A stretch of DNA of 64,000 nucleotides, taken from positions 26,986 to 90,985 of the forward strand of contig JBAVYM010000058.1 of NCBI GenBank assembly GCA_049698775.1, read 5' to 3'. The notes below the pieces were generated by a model that saw nothing but the letters and a program-made list of their open reading frames with translations, searched no databases and was not told where the DNA came from. Source of the DNA: REEB76 sp049698775. Its GTDB lineage: Bacteria > Pseudomonadota > Gammaproteobacteria > Natronospirales > REEB76. Both the position numbers and the translations under genes were made by a program. Positions 26,039-35,606 of this stretch are shown here, one piece after another (within the stretch, counting starts at the first letter, position 1; each line of letters opens with the position of its first letter).

Positions 26039-27817
26039 TCAGCCGGCCGCAGCCGCATTCGCTAGTTCCCGCGCTTGGGCCTGTATCTCGGGGGATGCAG
26101 ACAGTGTGCCACTAGCCAGCGCATGCACCAGCCTCGAATTGGCTTCCGCGCGACGCAGGATTTCCTGCACCCGCAATGCATACAGCGCCATTCCCGCTTG
26201 TCGGGCCACATAGGACAGCAGCTTGCATTCGTCTGAGGCAAAATGCTCGCCCGGCCGGTTGGCGCACACCAGCACGCCCTGCATGCCGCCGGGGCCGGCC
26301 ATGGGGAATACATGACCGTCACTGCCGAGTGCACTGTGCAAATCCGTCAAATCAATTCCCTTTTGATCGGCGCGCGCCGCGACAAATGCCGGATCATCCG
26401 GTTTCACCTGATCCGGGTAGGGCAGGCCGCCTTCACGTTGCGTGCAGCGATAGCCTTCCGCATCGCGTTCGTAGATCACGGCAGTCGGCACATTCAAGCG
26501 GCGGTGAATCTCGCCAACCACTCCTCGAAGTAATTCAGCCGACGCTTCAAATTGATGGCAGTGACGCGCGAAACGTCGCAGCGCTTTTTCGGCCAGGTAT
26601 TTGCGCCGGAAAAATACCCGCTCCACGAATTTACCAGCGTAATTGCGCACCTGGCCAAGCACGATGCCGAGCGCCAACGGCACGACGATCTGCAACAGCA
26701 GGCTCGCGCCAGTGCCGAGCGCCGCATGCTGAAGCACGCTGTTGAGCGCTGCCAGCACACCCACCACCAGAGCTGTCACGGAGCCGTACACCAGCGTGCG
26801 GTCTATGGCCACCGAGACATCCAGTGCCCGGTGGCGCAGCACCGCATACAGAAAGCCGGCCAGCGTGACCACAAAGCCAAAGAGGTAGATTGAATTGATG
26901 GCGAGAGGCCCCAGCCAGGGCAGCGGCGTGTTGCTGAGCATAATCGCCAGCACCCAGATGACACTGCTCCACAGAATCCAGCGCAAGCGCAAGCGTTGAG
27001 CCGCATCCGCCATGCCGTAGCTCATGTACAGCATGACCACCGGAACCACGTAAGCGGCGGAAAATACAAAACCATAGACAGGCCGCAGCAGTTCCGCCCG
27101 GCCGGTAGCAACGAATATGAGCGTGCCACCGAACTGCTGGAAAGCACCTGCCAGCAGTATCAGCAGGAAAATTCCGCGAAACAATGTGCGTCTGCTTGGC
27201 GTGAGTGCCACGCCCAGCATAAACTCGATTGTGAGATAGAAACCGGCACGCGCCAACAGAAAACAGGTCGTTGCTAAAAGCTGGCTCGCCAACAATGCGC
27301 CGCCCGCAACGTGCGTCAGGGTAAAAATATTTCCGCTCCACACAGCCATTGCCCACAGCGACATGCCGGCGGAAGCGCGATTCTGCCCGCGCCAGAACAG
27401 CAGTAAGATAACCACCGCAAACAGCACAGTGTAAATTGCAATCAGCCAGTCAAGCAGCAGGCCGCCACTGGCTTGACTGATATCCACACTGGCGACTGGC
27501 ACGCTGATGAGCGCATGATCTTTGCGCAGCGTGTACTTGTAAGTGTGCGCCCCTGACAAATTAGCCTCGACGAGAATATCCGGCAGCAAGGCGATACGCG
27601 CAGGAGGATCGGAGGCCGGCAAGTCTATCCGGTCTCCCGTCTGCAATCCCGGAGGCAGCGGGATGCCTGTAATGGGTTCCACCACCGCGGTACGCGCATC
27701 CACCAGGGTCACGCCGAAGGGCAGCCCGGAAGGTTTGAATGCGGTATAGACCTGATACCCGGAACCCAGGATCAAAATAATAGTGACCAGGATCAGCAAT
27801 GGATAACGGCGCGACAT
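26039..27817 (-). CDS. membrane protein with periplasmic PDZ-like segment, 7TM-type region and C-terminal GAF domain, no kinase
   Basis: A 592-residue protein. One N-terminal membrane helix (YPLLILVTIILILGSGYQVY) precedes a periplasmic segment with PLPPGLQTGDRIDLP that recalls the PDZ-like part of ComP-type sensors. About eight more membrane helices follow (about 125-385), then a helical linker (YAGKFVERVFFRRKYLAEKA) and a GAF-like domain (about 430-560) containing VFPMAGPGGMQGVLVCANR. It ends after a short helix, with no histidine kinase, GGDEF or phosphatase domain. It is divergent from poxB and has a close paralogue at 35603-37342. GGGAG precedes ATG 27817. The role is presumably signal sensing, with an unknown output. 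Confidence 0.85.
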   Translation of the reverse strand: MSRRYPLLILVTIILILGSGYQVYTAFKPSGLPFGVTLVDARTAVVEPITGIPLPPGLQTGDRIDLPASDPPARIALLPDILVEANLSGAHTYKYTLRKDHALISVPVASVDISQASGGLLLDWLIAIYTVLFAVVILLLFWRGQNRASAGMSLWAMAVWSGNIFTLTHVAGGALLASQLLATTCFLLARAGFYLTIEFMLGVALTPSRRTLFRGIFLLILLAGAFQQFGGTLIFVATGRAELLRPVYGFVFSAAYVVPVVMLYMSYGMADAAQRLRLRWILWSSVIWVLAIMLSNTPLPWLGPLAINSIYLFGFVVTLAGFLYAVLRHRALDVSVAIDRTLVYGSVTALVVGVLAALNSVLQHAALGTGASLLLQIVVPLALGIVLGQVRNYAGKFVERVFFRRKYLAEKALRRFARHCHQFEASAELLRGVVGEIHRRLNVPTAVIYERDAEGYRCTQREGGLPYPDQVKPDDPAFVAARADQKGIDLTDLHSALGSDGHVFPMAGPGGMQGVLVCANRPGEHFASDECKLLSYVARQAGMALYALRVQEILRRAEANSRLVHALASGTLSASPEIQAQARELANAAAAG

Positions 27818-27978
27818 CGAATTCTCCCGTTACAGTTCGGCGCGCCTTGCCGCGCCGAATGTCAATTCAAGTTTCCAAAGCGGTTTATAATCCCCCCTAT
27901 TCCCGCACGGCCCGAGCGTGTCCCATCAGTCGGTACGCCGATTGTGGTCTCGCTCCCTCACCTCAAAGGAGGCACGTT

Positions 27979-29709
27979 ATGAGCAAAATCATCGCCGAAC
28001 AAATGGTGAACATGATAGCGGAAGCTGGCATCCGGCGGGTGTACGGTGTGACCGGCGACAGCCTGAATCTCCTGAACGACGCCATCCGCCGCGATGGCCG
28101 GATCAAATGGGTACACGTGCGCCATGAGGAAGCTGGCGCCTACGCGGCCATGGCCGAAGGCGTGCTCGGCGGCTTCGGCTGTTGTGCCGGCAGCTCCGGC
28201 CCGGGGCATGTGCATCTCATCAACGGCCTGTACGATGCGCACCGCTGGGGCGCGCCGGTACTGGCGCTGCCCTCCACCATCCTGCGCGAGGAATACGGTA
28301 TGCAGTCGTTCCAGGAGACCGACCTGCGCATGTTCGACGGTTGCAGCCATTACAACCAGCTTGCGCAGACACCCAAACAACTGCCGCGCATGCTGCAACA
28401 AGCAATGCAGCATGCGCTGTCGTTGAAGGGTGTGGGCGTGTGCGGTTTCGGCGGTGATCTGCTGGATCAGCCGGTGGCGGATGACGCCATCGTCTCGCCG
28501 GTGTATCGCCCAAATACACTGCTGCGTCCGGCGGATGATGAACTCGACAAACTTGCGAAGCTCTTGAACGACGCCGGCAAGGTAATGATCTACGGCGGCA
28601 TCGGCTGCCGCGATGCACACGCGCAAGTCATGGCGCTCGCCGCCAAGCTCAAGGCGCCGGTGGGTTATACGCTTAAAGGCAAGATGGACCTTGAACCCGA
28701 CAATCCGTTCGATGTGGGTTTGACGGGCTTCCTCGGTGGCACGGCCGCGACCGATGCGATCCAGGACTGCGACGTGCTGCTGATGCTCGGCACGGATTTT
28801 CCCTGGAAGGATTTCCTGGTGACCAAAGCCAAGATCGCGCAAGTGCTGGATCGCCCGGAGCGTCTGGGCCGCCGTGCGCGCGTGGAATTGGGTTTATGTG
28901 GCGACATTGCGCCGACGCTGGATGCGCTGTTGCCGAAAATCAAGCCGAAACACGACGACGGCTTTCTCAAGGATCGCCTTTCGGCTTGCGCCAAGGACCG
29001 AGAGCGTTTCCAGAAACACGCTACTGACCACGGCAAGAGCGGTGCCATCGGTCCGGAATATCTCGCCACCCTGCTGGACAAGCACGCTGACAAGGACGCG
29101 ATCTTCACCTCCGACACCGGCATGAGCACGGTGTGGGCCGCACGCTATCTGCGCGCCACCGGCCAGCGCACGCTGTTCGGCTCGTATTCGCACGGCTCCA
29201 TGGCCAATGCCATGCCGCAGGCCATCGGCGCGGCGCTCGCCGGCAGCGGCCGGCAGGTAATCGCCTGTTGTGGCGACGGCGGCATCACCATGCTGCTGGG
29301 CGACATGATGACCATCGCGCAATACAAGCTGCCGGTGAAACTCATCGTGTTCAACAATGGCTCGCTCGGCATGGTCGAGATCGAGATGCAGCTCGCGGGC
29401 GTGCCCGACAACCAGACGAACCTGCCGGATCCGAAATTCGCGCAGGTGGCCGAAGCCTGCGGCATCCGCGGCATGCGCGTCGAAGATCCCGCAAAACTGG
29501 ATGCCGCCATCCAGGACGCACTCCGTTACTCAGGGCCGGTGGTGATGGATGTCACTACCAATCACAACGCCGTCGGCATGCCGCCGCACACCACCCTGAA
29601 ACAACTGCGCGCCTATACGCTCAGCCAGGCCAAGATGCTGTTCGATGGCCGCAGTTTTGAAGTGTTGCAGCACGTCAAGGAAAACCTGAAGTATCTCGGC
29701 GACCTGTAA
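27979..29709 (+). CDS. poxB: ThDP-dependent pyruvate dehydrogenase (quinone), PoxB type
   Basis: A 576-residue protein of the PoxB/acetohydroxyacid synthase family, same length as E. coli PoxB (572). It has the activating Glu in WVHVRHEEAGAYAAMAEG, the ThDP-Mg motif CGDGGITMLLGDM ending at VFNNGS, and a C-terminal amphipathic stretch (YTLSQAKMLFDGRSFEVLQH) like the membrane-binding tail of PoxB. It would decarboxylate pyruvate to acetate and CO2 and pass electrons to quinone. AAAGGAGG precedes ATG 27979. The nearest alternative is another ThDP oxidase or decarboxylase; the tail favours PoxB. Confidence 0.9.
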   Translation: MSKIIAEQMVNMIAEAGIRRVYGVTGDSLNLLNDAIRRDGRIKWVHVRHEEAGAYAAMAEGVLGGFGCCAGSSGPGHVHLINGLYDAHRWGAPVLALPSTILREEYGMQSFQETDLRMFDGCSHYNQLAQTPKQLPRMLQQAMQHALSLKGVGVCGFGGDLLDQPVADDAIVSPVYRPNTLLRPADDELDKLAKLLNDAGKVMIYGGIGCRDAHAQVMALAAKLKAPVGYTLKGKMDLEPDNPFDVGLTGFLGGTAATDAIQDCDVLLMLGTDFPWKDFLVTKAKIAQVLDRPERLGRRARVELGLCGDIAPTLDALLPKIKPKHDDGFLKDRLSACAKDRERFQKHATDHGKSGAIGPEYLATLLDKHADKDAIFTSDTGMSTVWAARYLRATGQRTLFGSYSHGSMANAMPQAIGAALAGSGRQVIACCGDGGITMLLGDMMTIAQYKLPVKLIVFNNGSLGMVEIEMQLAGVPDNQTNLPDPKFAQVAEACGIRGMRVEDPAKLDAAIQDALRYSGPVVMDVTTNHNAVGMPPHTTLKQLRAYTLSQAKMLFDGRSFEVLQHVKENLKYLGDL

Positions 29710-29755
29710 CTGGAACCTGGGTGATAACAAGGGGACTAGAAACAGTCTCAAAAAT

Positions 29756-29872
29756 GCCGTTCGCCCTGAGCGTAGCGCAGAAGGCGCGAAGTCGAAGGGT
29801 GGAATATCTTTCTGCCGCGGCAGGAATGTTTCGACTTCGCTTCGCTACGCTCAACACGAACGGATACTGCTT
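29756..29872. repeat. inverted-repeat element of the GTTCGCCCTGAGCGTAGCG type
   Basis: The left half GTTCGCCCTGAGCGTAGCG...GCGAAGTCGAAGG and the right half TTCGACTTCGC...GCTACGCTCAA...CGAAC are imperfect inverse copies around a 40-base centre. The same family appears inside mod at 50105 and 51461. Together with the repeat at 29926 it fills the 372-base gap between poxB and the S9 peptidase; I see no gene in that gap. Confidence 0.75.
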
Positions 29873-29925
29873 TTCTTGATGCCGCTTTCAGCGCTTATCT
29901 CACCCCCTTGCTCTCCGGGATACGC

Positions 29926-29975
29926 CTACAAGGATGCTTGGGGTGTAGGGCAATGCGAGGAGCAATTGCTGAGGG
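29926..29975. repeat. 50-bp dispersed repeat (GTAGGGCAATGC...GGAGCAATTGC)
   Basis: The core GTAGGGCAATGC, two or three bases, then GGAGCAATTGC and GAGGG is shared, in opposite orientation, with 52640-52687. Flanking CTACA and GGATG are also shared. Confidence 0.6.
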
Positions 29976-30081
29976 AGCCCGAAGAACGGGTGAAGGTATG
30001 GACATGCAGGCTCTTGCCTTTTGCGTTGCTGGTCTTTAACGTGAGCATCTCGCCCTGTTTTCCTGCCAGGAGCTACATTCC

Positions 30082-32157
30082 ATGAAACCGCTGTTTGCTG
30101 CATTGACGCTGCTGTTCGCCATGATCCCGGCCTTTGCCGCCGCTGCACCGCATCCTTTCGATGCCCATGATCTGGTGATGATGGATCGAGTCAGCGACCC
30201 GCAATTGTCGCCGGGCGGCGCCTACGCGGCGTTCGCGGTGCGTGAGACCGATTTCGCCGCGAACAAGGGCATCACCAGCGTGTGGGTTCTGAACCTTGAC
30301 GACCACAATGCCCAGCCGAAAAAGATCATGGTGGGCAACAGCCCGCGCTGGTCGCAGGACGGCAAGACACTGTATTTTCTTTCTGATAAATCCGGCTCTA
30401 CTCAACTATGGAGCATAGCTGCCGGCGGCGCTGCGCCGCAGCAGGTCAGCAACCTGCCGCTCGACATCAACAACTACAAGCTCTCGCCCGACGGGAGCCA
30501 CGTGCTTCTATCCATGGATGTGTTCACCGATTGCAACGATCTCGCCTGCACCAAAGCGAGGCTCGACGCCCGGGCCAAAGATAAGGCCACCGGCCGCATT
30601 TACACCCGGCTTTTCATCCGCCACTGGGATGTCTGGATGGACGGCCGCCGTTCGCAACTCTTCATCGCCACGCTGGGCGTCGACGGCAAACTCGCAAGCG
30701 CGCCGCTGTGGCTGACGCGCGGCATTAACGGCGACATACCCTCCAAACCCGAAGGCGACGACAGCGAATATACGTTCTCTCCGGACGGCAAGATCGTGTA
30801 TTTCGACACCAAGATTGGTGGCTCAAGCGAAGCCTGGACCACCAATTTCGACATCTACTCGGTGCCGGCCGACGGCTCAGCAAAACCTAAAAACCTCACA
30901 GCCGCGAATTTGGCCTGGGATGGTTTCCCGCTAGTCTCCCCGGATGGCAAGACGCTTTACTATCTTGCCCAGAAAATTCCCGGTTTCGAATCCGATCGCT
31001 TCGCCATCATGGCGCGCGATCTCGCCACCGGCCATACCCGGGAAGTGGACCCGCGTTGGGATCACAGCGTTGGGCCGCTGCAAATCTCCGCCGACGGCAA
31101 AACGCTGTACACGGCCACCGATGACGCAGGCGATCACGCGCTGTTCGCGGTGAATGTCGCGAATGGCGAACCGGTCCGGCTGACGGGCCACGGCACCGTC
31201 ACCGGCTTCGACGTGGTGGGCACACATCTGCTTGTCGCGCGCCAGGATTTCAAACATCCCACCGATTTGTATCTCGCCGGCCTGCACGGCGGAGATTTCC
31301 ATCAAGTCACGCACTTCAATGCTGATCGGCTGGCGGATATTCAGTTCGCGAACTGGCAATGGTTCACTTTCAAGGGTTGGAGCGACGACACCGTGCAGGG
31401 TTACGTCATGCAGCCGGTCAATTATGTGCCGGGCAAAAAATACCCGGTGGCGTTCCTGATCCACGGCGGCCCGCAAGGCTCCTGGACTGATGATTTTCAT
31501 TACCGCTGGAATCCAGAGACTTACGCCGGCCAGGGTTTCGCGGTAGTCGCCATCAATTTCCACGGCTCCACCGGCTACGGCCAGAGGTTCACCGATGCCA
31601 TCTCGCAACATTGGGGCGACCGCCCATTGATTGATTTACAAAGGGGCTGGGCCGCAGCACTCAAAAAATATCCGTTCTTGGATGCCAAGCGTGCTTGCGC
31701 GCTCGGCGCGAGCTATGGTGGTTACATGGTGTACTGGATCGCGGGTGTGTGGAATCATCCGTGGAAATGCCTGGTGGATCATGACGGCGTATTCGACACG
31801 CGCATGATGTATTACGCGACCGACGAACTATGGTTTGAAGAACACGAGAACGGCGGCCCGCAGTATCTGGTTCCGGCGAATTACGAGAAATTCAATCCGC
31901 TGGATCACGTGAAATCTTGGCGCGTGCCCATGCTGGTGGTGCACAGCGCGCATGACTACCGCATCCCGGAAACCCAGGGCTTCGGTGCCTTCACCGCGCT
32001 GCAGCGCCAGGGCATCCCGAGCGAGCTGCTGACCTTTCCGGACGAAAGCCATTTTGTGCAAAAGCCGCAGAACAGTCTATTTTGGCACCAAACCGTATTC
32101 GCTTGGTTAAAACGTTGGACCAGACAGTTAAAAAAAGAAATTACTATCGAAAACTAA
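30082..32157 (+). CDS. secreted S9 family peptidase (prolyl oligopeptidase / acylaminoacyl-peptidase type)
   Basis: A 691-residue protein with a signal peptide (MKPLFAALTLLFAMIPAFA, cleavage near AAA). A beta-propeller made of WD40-like/TolB-like strands follows (repeated SPDGK, ISADGKTLY), then an alpha/beta hydrolase domain. The triad is visible as Ser544 in GASYGGY, Asp625 in SAHDYRIP and His657 in DESHFV; the oxyanion region is LIHGGPQGSW. It should cleave short peptides in the periplasm. AGGAG precedes ATG 30082. Its stop overlaps the end of the convergent esterase gene by 4 bases. Confidence 0.94.
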   Translation: MKPLFAALTLLFAMIPAFAAAAPHPFDAHDLVMMDRVSDPQLSPGGAYAAFAVRETDFAANKGITSVWVLNLDDHNAQPKKIMVGNSPRWSQDGKTLYFLSDKSGSTQLWSIAAGGAAPQQVSNLPLDINNYKLSPDGSHVLLSMDVFTDCNDLACTKARLDARAKDKATGRIYTRLFIRHWDVWMDGRRSQLFIATLGVDGKLASAPLWLTRGINGDIPSKPEGDDSEYTFSPDGKIVYFDTKIGGSSEAWTTNFDIYSVPADGSAKPKNLTAANLAWDGFPLVSPDGKTLYYLAQKIPGFESDRFAIMARDLATGHTREVDPRWDHSVGPLQISADGKTLYTATDDAGDHALFAVNVANGEPVRLTGHGTVTGFDVVGTHLLVARQDFKHPTDLYLAGLHGGDFHQVTHFNADRLADIQFANWQWFTFKGWSDDTVQGYVMQPVNYVPGKKYPVAFLIHGGPQGSWTDDFHYRWNPETYAGQGFAVVAINFHGSTGYGQRFTDAISQHWGDRPLIDLQRGWAAALKKYPFLDAKRACALGASYGGYMVYWIAGVWNHPWKCLVDHDGVFDTRMMYYATDELWFEEHENGGPQYLVPANYEKFNPLDHVKSWRVPMLVVHSAHDYRIPETQGFGAFTALQRQGIPSELLTFPDESHFVQKPQNSLFWHQTVFAWLKRWTRQLKKEITIEN

Positions 32158-33074
32158 TCACCGCGATGGATGGTCTTCATGGAATTTTTGCAGCTTGTCT
32201 GCTGCGCACTCGTTATATCGCGAGGTGAATCGAGATAGTTCAGTGCATAGTTCAGATAGCTGGGGCCGGCGTTGGTGTGTCCCTTGTCGAACATCTCCAC
32301 GGTCTTGACCCGTAAGATACATAACTGTTCATAAGACGATGCCGCCCGATCGGTCATGACTTCGTTGACAGGATCTTCATTGCCGACCAGGAACACGTAA
32401 CGGCCTCGGCTCTGCATCAGCCGGTAACGGTCGGGAGATGGCATCGGCACTTGCTGACTGCCGATACCGGCGCTGGTTGCGACAAATATTCCGCCACTGA
32501 ACACATCCGCATAGGCGGCCGCCATGAGACTCGCGGTGACTCCGCCACCGGAAAAACCGCCGAGATAGATGCGCACCGGATCCGTCTTGTAGCGCGCCTC
32601 GATATTTGCCAACCCTGTCAACGCCAACGGAATGCGGCGGGAATAGACATCCCGATCATTGCCGGATTCCGCCGCGCTCACATAGATCATGTGATGAGCA
32701 TTCAGCACTCCCTGCCAGCCTGACGGAAACCGGAGTGTATCCATCGGTTCCACCCAGACCAGCACGCCGCAAGGCTTGGTTCCATCGTAGTCGCCGGGAA
32801 CATATACCTGCCACGTTTCGTTGGCCGGAGTTATGACTTGACCGGACGGCAAATCGCGCTTTGCCACATATCCGGCATAAACAGGTGCGGGCAGAGTGCG
32901 CCGTAAAACCTCCCCAATATCAGCCAACGGCGTGGTCTGGTCGAAACCGGTCTCATACAAGCCCGTGCGTCGAGAGCCTGCATGCGCCGGGAAAATCGGC
33001 ACAAGCTGCATTCCGACTATCACCAGCGCCGCGACCCACGCCACCGGGAATTTGATATCGCACGTCTGTCGCAT
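32154..33074 (-). CDS. secreted alpha/beta hydrolase-like protein
   Basis: A 306-residue protein with an N-terminal signal peptide (about residues 1-32, ending PIFPAHAGS). The core includes GVLVWVEPMDTLRFPSGWQ, the nucleophile elbow YLGGFSGGGVTASL with its Ser, and KTVEMFDKGHTNAGP, where His may complete the triad. This is the poly(3-hydroxybutyrate) depolymerase/feruloyl esterase-like fold, but the substrate is not clear. It faces the S9 peptidase tail to tail with a 4-base overlap. There is no partner upstream on the same strand for 179 bases. Confidence 0.76.
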   Translation of the reverse strand: MRQTCDIKFPVAWVAALVIVGMQLVPIFPAHAGSRRTGLYETGFDQTTPLADIGEVLRRTLPAPVYAGYVAKRDLPSGQVITPANETWQVYVPGDYDGTKPCGVLVWVEPMDTLRFPSGWQGVLNAHHMIYVSAAESGNDRDVYSRRIPLALTGLANIEARYKTDPVRIYLGGFSGGGVTASLMAAAYADVFSGGIFVATSAGIGSQQVPMPSPDRYRLMQSRGRYVFLVGNEDPVNEVMTDRAASSYEQLCILRVKTVEMFDKGHTNAGPSYLNYALNYLDSPRDITSAQQTSCKNSMKTIHRGD

Positions 33075-33190
33075 AGCGTCCTCGATGGAAGGTTTGGATT
33101 TCAGCTAAAATTTAGCTGACCTTGCATTTGGCAGACTGATATTCTTCAGATATATACCGGATATATTTCTGAAACCGCCCACTGCATGCA

Positions 33191-33220
33191 GCACAAAAAA
33201 GCAGCGGTCCGAAGACCGCT
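33191..33220 (-). terminator. Rho-independent terminator after icd
   Basis: On the minus strand the stem AGCGGTC/GACCGCT with a TTCG tetraloop is followed by GCTTTTTTG. It starts 34 bases past the icd stop. Confidence 0.85.
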
Positions 33221-33253
33221 ACCAAAATTATTCGCTAGGCCGTGGAATACAGA

Positions 33254-34495
33254 TCAGAGATTTTTCACCACTGCATCGGCGAAGGCGCTGGTCTTAACCT
33301 CTTTGGCGTTCGGCATCTGGCGCGCGAAGTCGTAGGTCACAATACCGCTCGCCACCGTCTTGGCATAGGCCTTCTGAATCAGGTCAGCGGCTTCCTGCCA
33401 GCCCATGTATTCCAGCATCATCACGCCGGAAAACAGCAACGAACCGGGATTGGCCTTGTCGAGGCCGGCGTGCTTGGGCGCGGTGCCGTGCGTGGCCTCG
33501 AACACCGCCAGGTAATCGCCGATGTTGGCGCCGGGTGCGATGCCCACGCCGCCCACCTCCGCCGCCACCGCGTCCGACAGGTAATCGCCGTTCAGATTGG
33601 GCGTGGCCAGCACGCTGTATTCACTCGGCCGCAGCAACATCTGCTGGAACATGATGTCGGCGATCATATCCTTGATGACGATCTGCTTGCTACTCTTGGG
33701 ATTCTTGAACTGCATCCACGGACCGCCATCGAGCGGCGTGGCGCCGAATTCTTCCTTTGCCACGTCATAACCCCACTGACGGAAGGCACCTTCGGTGTAC
33801 TTCATGATGTTGCCTTTGTGTACCAGGGTCACGGAGCTACGATCATGCTCAATCGCGTAGTTGATGGCCTTGCGCACCAGCCGCTTGCTGCCGAAGGCGC
33901 TGATGGGCTTCACGCCCAGACCCGCGTCTTCGAAGAATTTAGCGTCCAGTTCCTCGCGCAGGAATTTTGCCAACTTCTTGTTCTTGTCACTGCCCGCCTG
34001 ATACTCGATACCGGCGTATACGTCCTCGGTGTTTTCACGGAAAATCACCACGTCCACTTCTTCCGGCCTTTTCAGCGGCGAGGGTACGCCGGGATAATGT
34101 TTCACCGGTCGCACGCAGGCGTAGAGATCCAGGTCCTGGCGCAGGGTCACGTTCAGCGAACGGAAACCACCACCCACCGGCGTGGTGAGCGGCCCCTTGA
34201 TAGACACGATCAATTCCCGGATAGCCTGCAAGGTTTCATCGGGGAAGTAGTTGCCGTCGTAGAGCGTCTGGGCCTTCTCGCCGAGATAAATCTCGCACCA
34301 GTGGATCTTGCGTTTGCCCTTATAGGCTTTTTCAACCGCCGCATCCCAGATTTTGAGCGAGGCCGGCGTGATGTCCACGCCGATGCCGTCACCGATGACG
34401 TATCCGAGGATCGGATTTTCCGGCACAGTGAGCTTGCCGTTCTTGACCGTGATCTTGGCGCCGTTGACCGGCAGTTTGACGTGCTTGTAAGCCAT
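33254..34495 (-). CDS. icd: isocitrate dehydrogenase, NADP-dependent
   Basis: A 413-residue protein, the E. coli Icd type (416). It opens with PENPILGYVIGDGIGVDI; substrate residues are in GPLTTPVGGGFRSLNVTLRQ (Ser of the phosphorylation loop kept) and YPGVPSPLKRPEEVDVVIFR, and metal ligands are in IADIMFQQMLLRP. The coenzyme site has GTAPKHAG and VTYDFARQM: the Lys, Tyr and Arg that grip the NADP phosphate are kept, but the Tyr after the Lys (Y345 in E. coli) is His here. It converts isocitrate to 2-oxoglutarate in the TCA cycle. AAGGAA precedes ATG 34495. A 419-codon antisense frame opposite it is a shadow. Confidence 0.97.
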   Translation of the reverse strand: MAYKHVKLPVNGAKITVKNGKLTVPENPILGYVIGDGIGVDITPASLKIWDAAVEKAYKGKRKIHWCEIYLGEKAQTLYDGNYFPDETLQAIRELIVSIKGPLTTPVGGGFRSLNVTLRQDLDLYACVRPVKHYPGVPSPLKRPEEVDVVIFRENTEDVYAGIEYQAGSDKNKKLAKFLREELDAKFFEDAGLGVKPISAFGSKRLVRKAINYAIEHDRSSVTLVHKGNIMKYTEGAFRQWGYDVAKEEFGATPLDGGPWMQFKNPKSSKQIVIKDMIADIMFQQMLLRPSEYSVLATPNLNGDYLSDAVAAEVGGVGIAPGANIGDYLAVFEATHGTAPKHAGLDKANPGSLLFSGVMMLEYMGWQEAADLIQKAYAKTVASGIVTYDFARQMPNAKEVKTSAFADAVVKNL

Positions 34496-34551
34496 GAATG
34501 ATTCCTTTTGAATTTGTGGAAAGACAATTTGCTAGTGAAGCTCGGATTTAT

Positions 34552-34644
34552 CCGTCATACCTGCGGAAGCAGGTATCCAGTTCTTTAATACTCCTGGATT
34601 CCTGCTAGAGTCCACCCTCGCGTAGGCGGAGGGTGGGAATGACG
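34552..34644. repeat. composite dispersed repeat upstream of icd
   Basis: The first hairpin CGTCATACCTGCGGAAGCAG (ACCTGC/GCAGGT) is followed by a second unit CCACCCTCGCGTAGGCGGAG, running to GGGAATGACGGA. It belongs to the family at 19368 and 25960. It lies between arnD and icd, which are both on the minus strand. Confidence 0.7.
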
Positions 34645-34685
34645 GAATGGAATGAACCAAACTTTTCCGCACGATTGTGCACGGA

Positions 34686-35606
34686 TTATACCGGAGCAGA
34701 CGCGCTCATTGGACCCTGCACAGCAAGTGTGCCGGAGCGGCCGGGAACTTCGCCCATCACCACTTCGTGCACCGGCAAGCTCTTGCGATTCAACTTCGCC
34801 GCCATATCGCGCGTCGCCATCAGTTCATAACCTTGAGCCTTCCAGCCTGCGAGCAGTTTTTCGAACACCGGCATCAAAGCCATGCCTTCCAGTTCCGCAT
34901 GCAGTGTATAGACATGCCCCTGTTCCGGTGCGACCTCAGTGAGTTTCAGCAGGTGTTCTGCCACGTTTTCAACAGTGATGTCATCCACACCCACTAACTC
35001 ATCCAGGGTCGGCAGCGTGGTGGGTAACTGTGGGACAGTGAACGTTCTGCCGCTCATGGCCGGCAGGAACGGGCATGTGCCACGGGTATCGCTGGCATAA
35101 TCGAATCTGAACTGTTCCTGCAGCGCTAATACGTGCGCATTGATCTGCCAACCCGCTGCGCCAAAAGTCTTTGGTGCCGTACCGAACACCTCGCCAAAGC
35201 GCGCCACCGCCTGGCTGAACTCGCGCGCGGTCCAGTTTGCGTCGCGCCGCCCCACGAAATCCTGCCAACGGATGTGATCCCAAGTATGAATGCCCACCTC
35301 GAAACCGGCGTCGCGCACCGCGCGCATGGCCGCCGCGCCCTTCCTGCCGATGTCCGGCCCGGGAATCAGCACGCCGTACATGAGCGTCTTCAGACCGTAG
35401 TTGCCAGCTACGTTGGTGCGGAACACTTTTTTTAGAAAGCCGGGGCGAAATATTCGCCGCAACGCGCGGCCGGTGTTGTCAGGCCCGAGACTGAACAGGA
35501 ACGTGGCCTGCGCGCCGTATTTTTGCAGCGCTTCGACAAGAGCGGGCACGCCTTCCAGCGTGCCGCGCAGCGTGTCCACATCAATTTTCAAAGCAAGTTG
35601 TTTCAA
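34686..35606 (-). CDS. arnD: 4-deoxy-4-formamido-L-arabinose-phosphoundecaprenol deformylase
   Basis: A 306-residue polysaccharide-deacetylase (NodB) family protein, typical ArnD length (about 300). LALKIDVDTLRGTLEGVPAL carries the catalytic Asp-Val-Asp, FEVGIHTWDHIRWQD the metal His and Trp-Asp-His pattern, and FGAAGWQINAHVLALQE the ArnD-specific block. It removes the formyl group from undecaprenyl-phosphate-Ara4FN at the cytoplasmic face of the inner membrane, before transfer by ArnT to lipid A. Its ATG overlaps the stop of the membrane GAF gene (ATGA), so it is the last gene of the arn operon here. Confidence 0.94.
   Translation of the reverse strand: MKQLALKIDVDTLRGTLEGVPALVEALQKYGAQATFLFSLGPDNTGRALRRIFRPGFLKKVFRTNVAGNYGLKTLMYGVLIPGPDIGRKGAAAMRAVRDAGFEVGIHTWDHIRWQDFVGRRDANWTAREFSQAVARFGEVFGTAPKTFGAAGWQINAHVLALQEQFRFDYASDTRGTCPFLPAMSGRTFTVPQLPTTLPTLDELVGVDDITVENVAEHLLKLTEVAPEQGHVYTLHAELEGMALMPVFEKLLAGWKAQGYELMATRDMAAKLNRKSLPVHEVVMGEVPGRSGTLAVQGPMSASAPV

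Noticed and set aside
29876..30085. A 69-codon open frame ahead of the S9 peptidase
   Set aside because: It runs through a dispersed repeat, has no ribosome site and no recognisable pattern.
33242..34501. A 419-codon open frame on the plus strand
   Set aside because: It is antisense to the unmistakable icd gene over its full length, with His-rich shadow composition.
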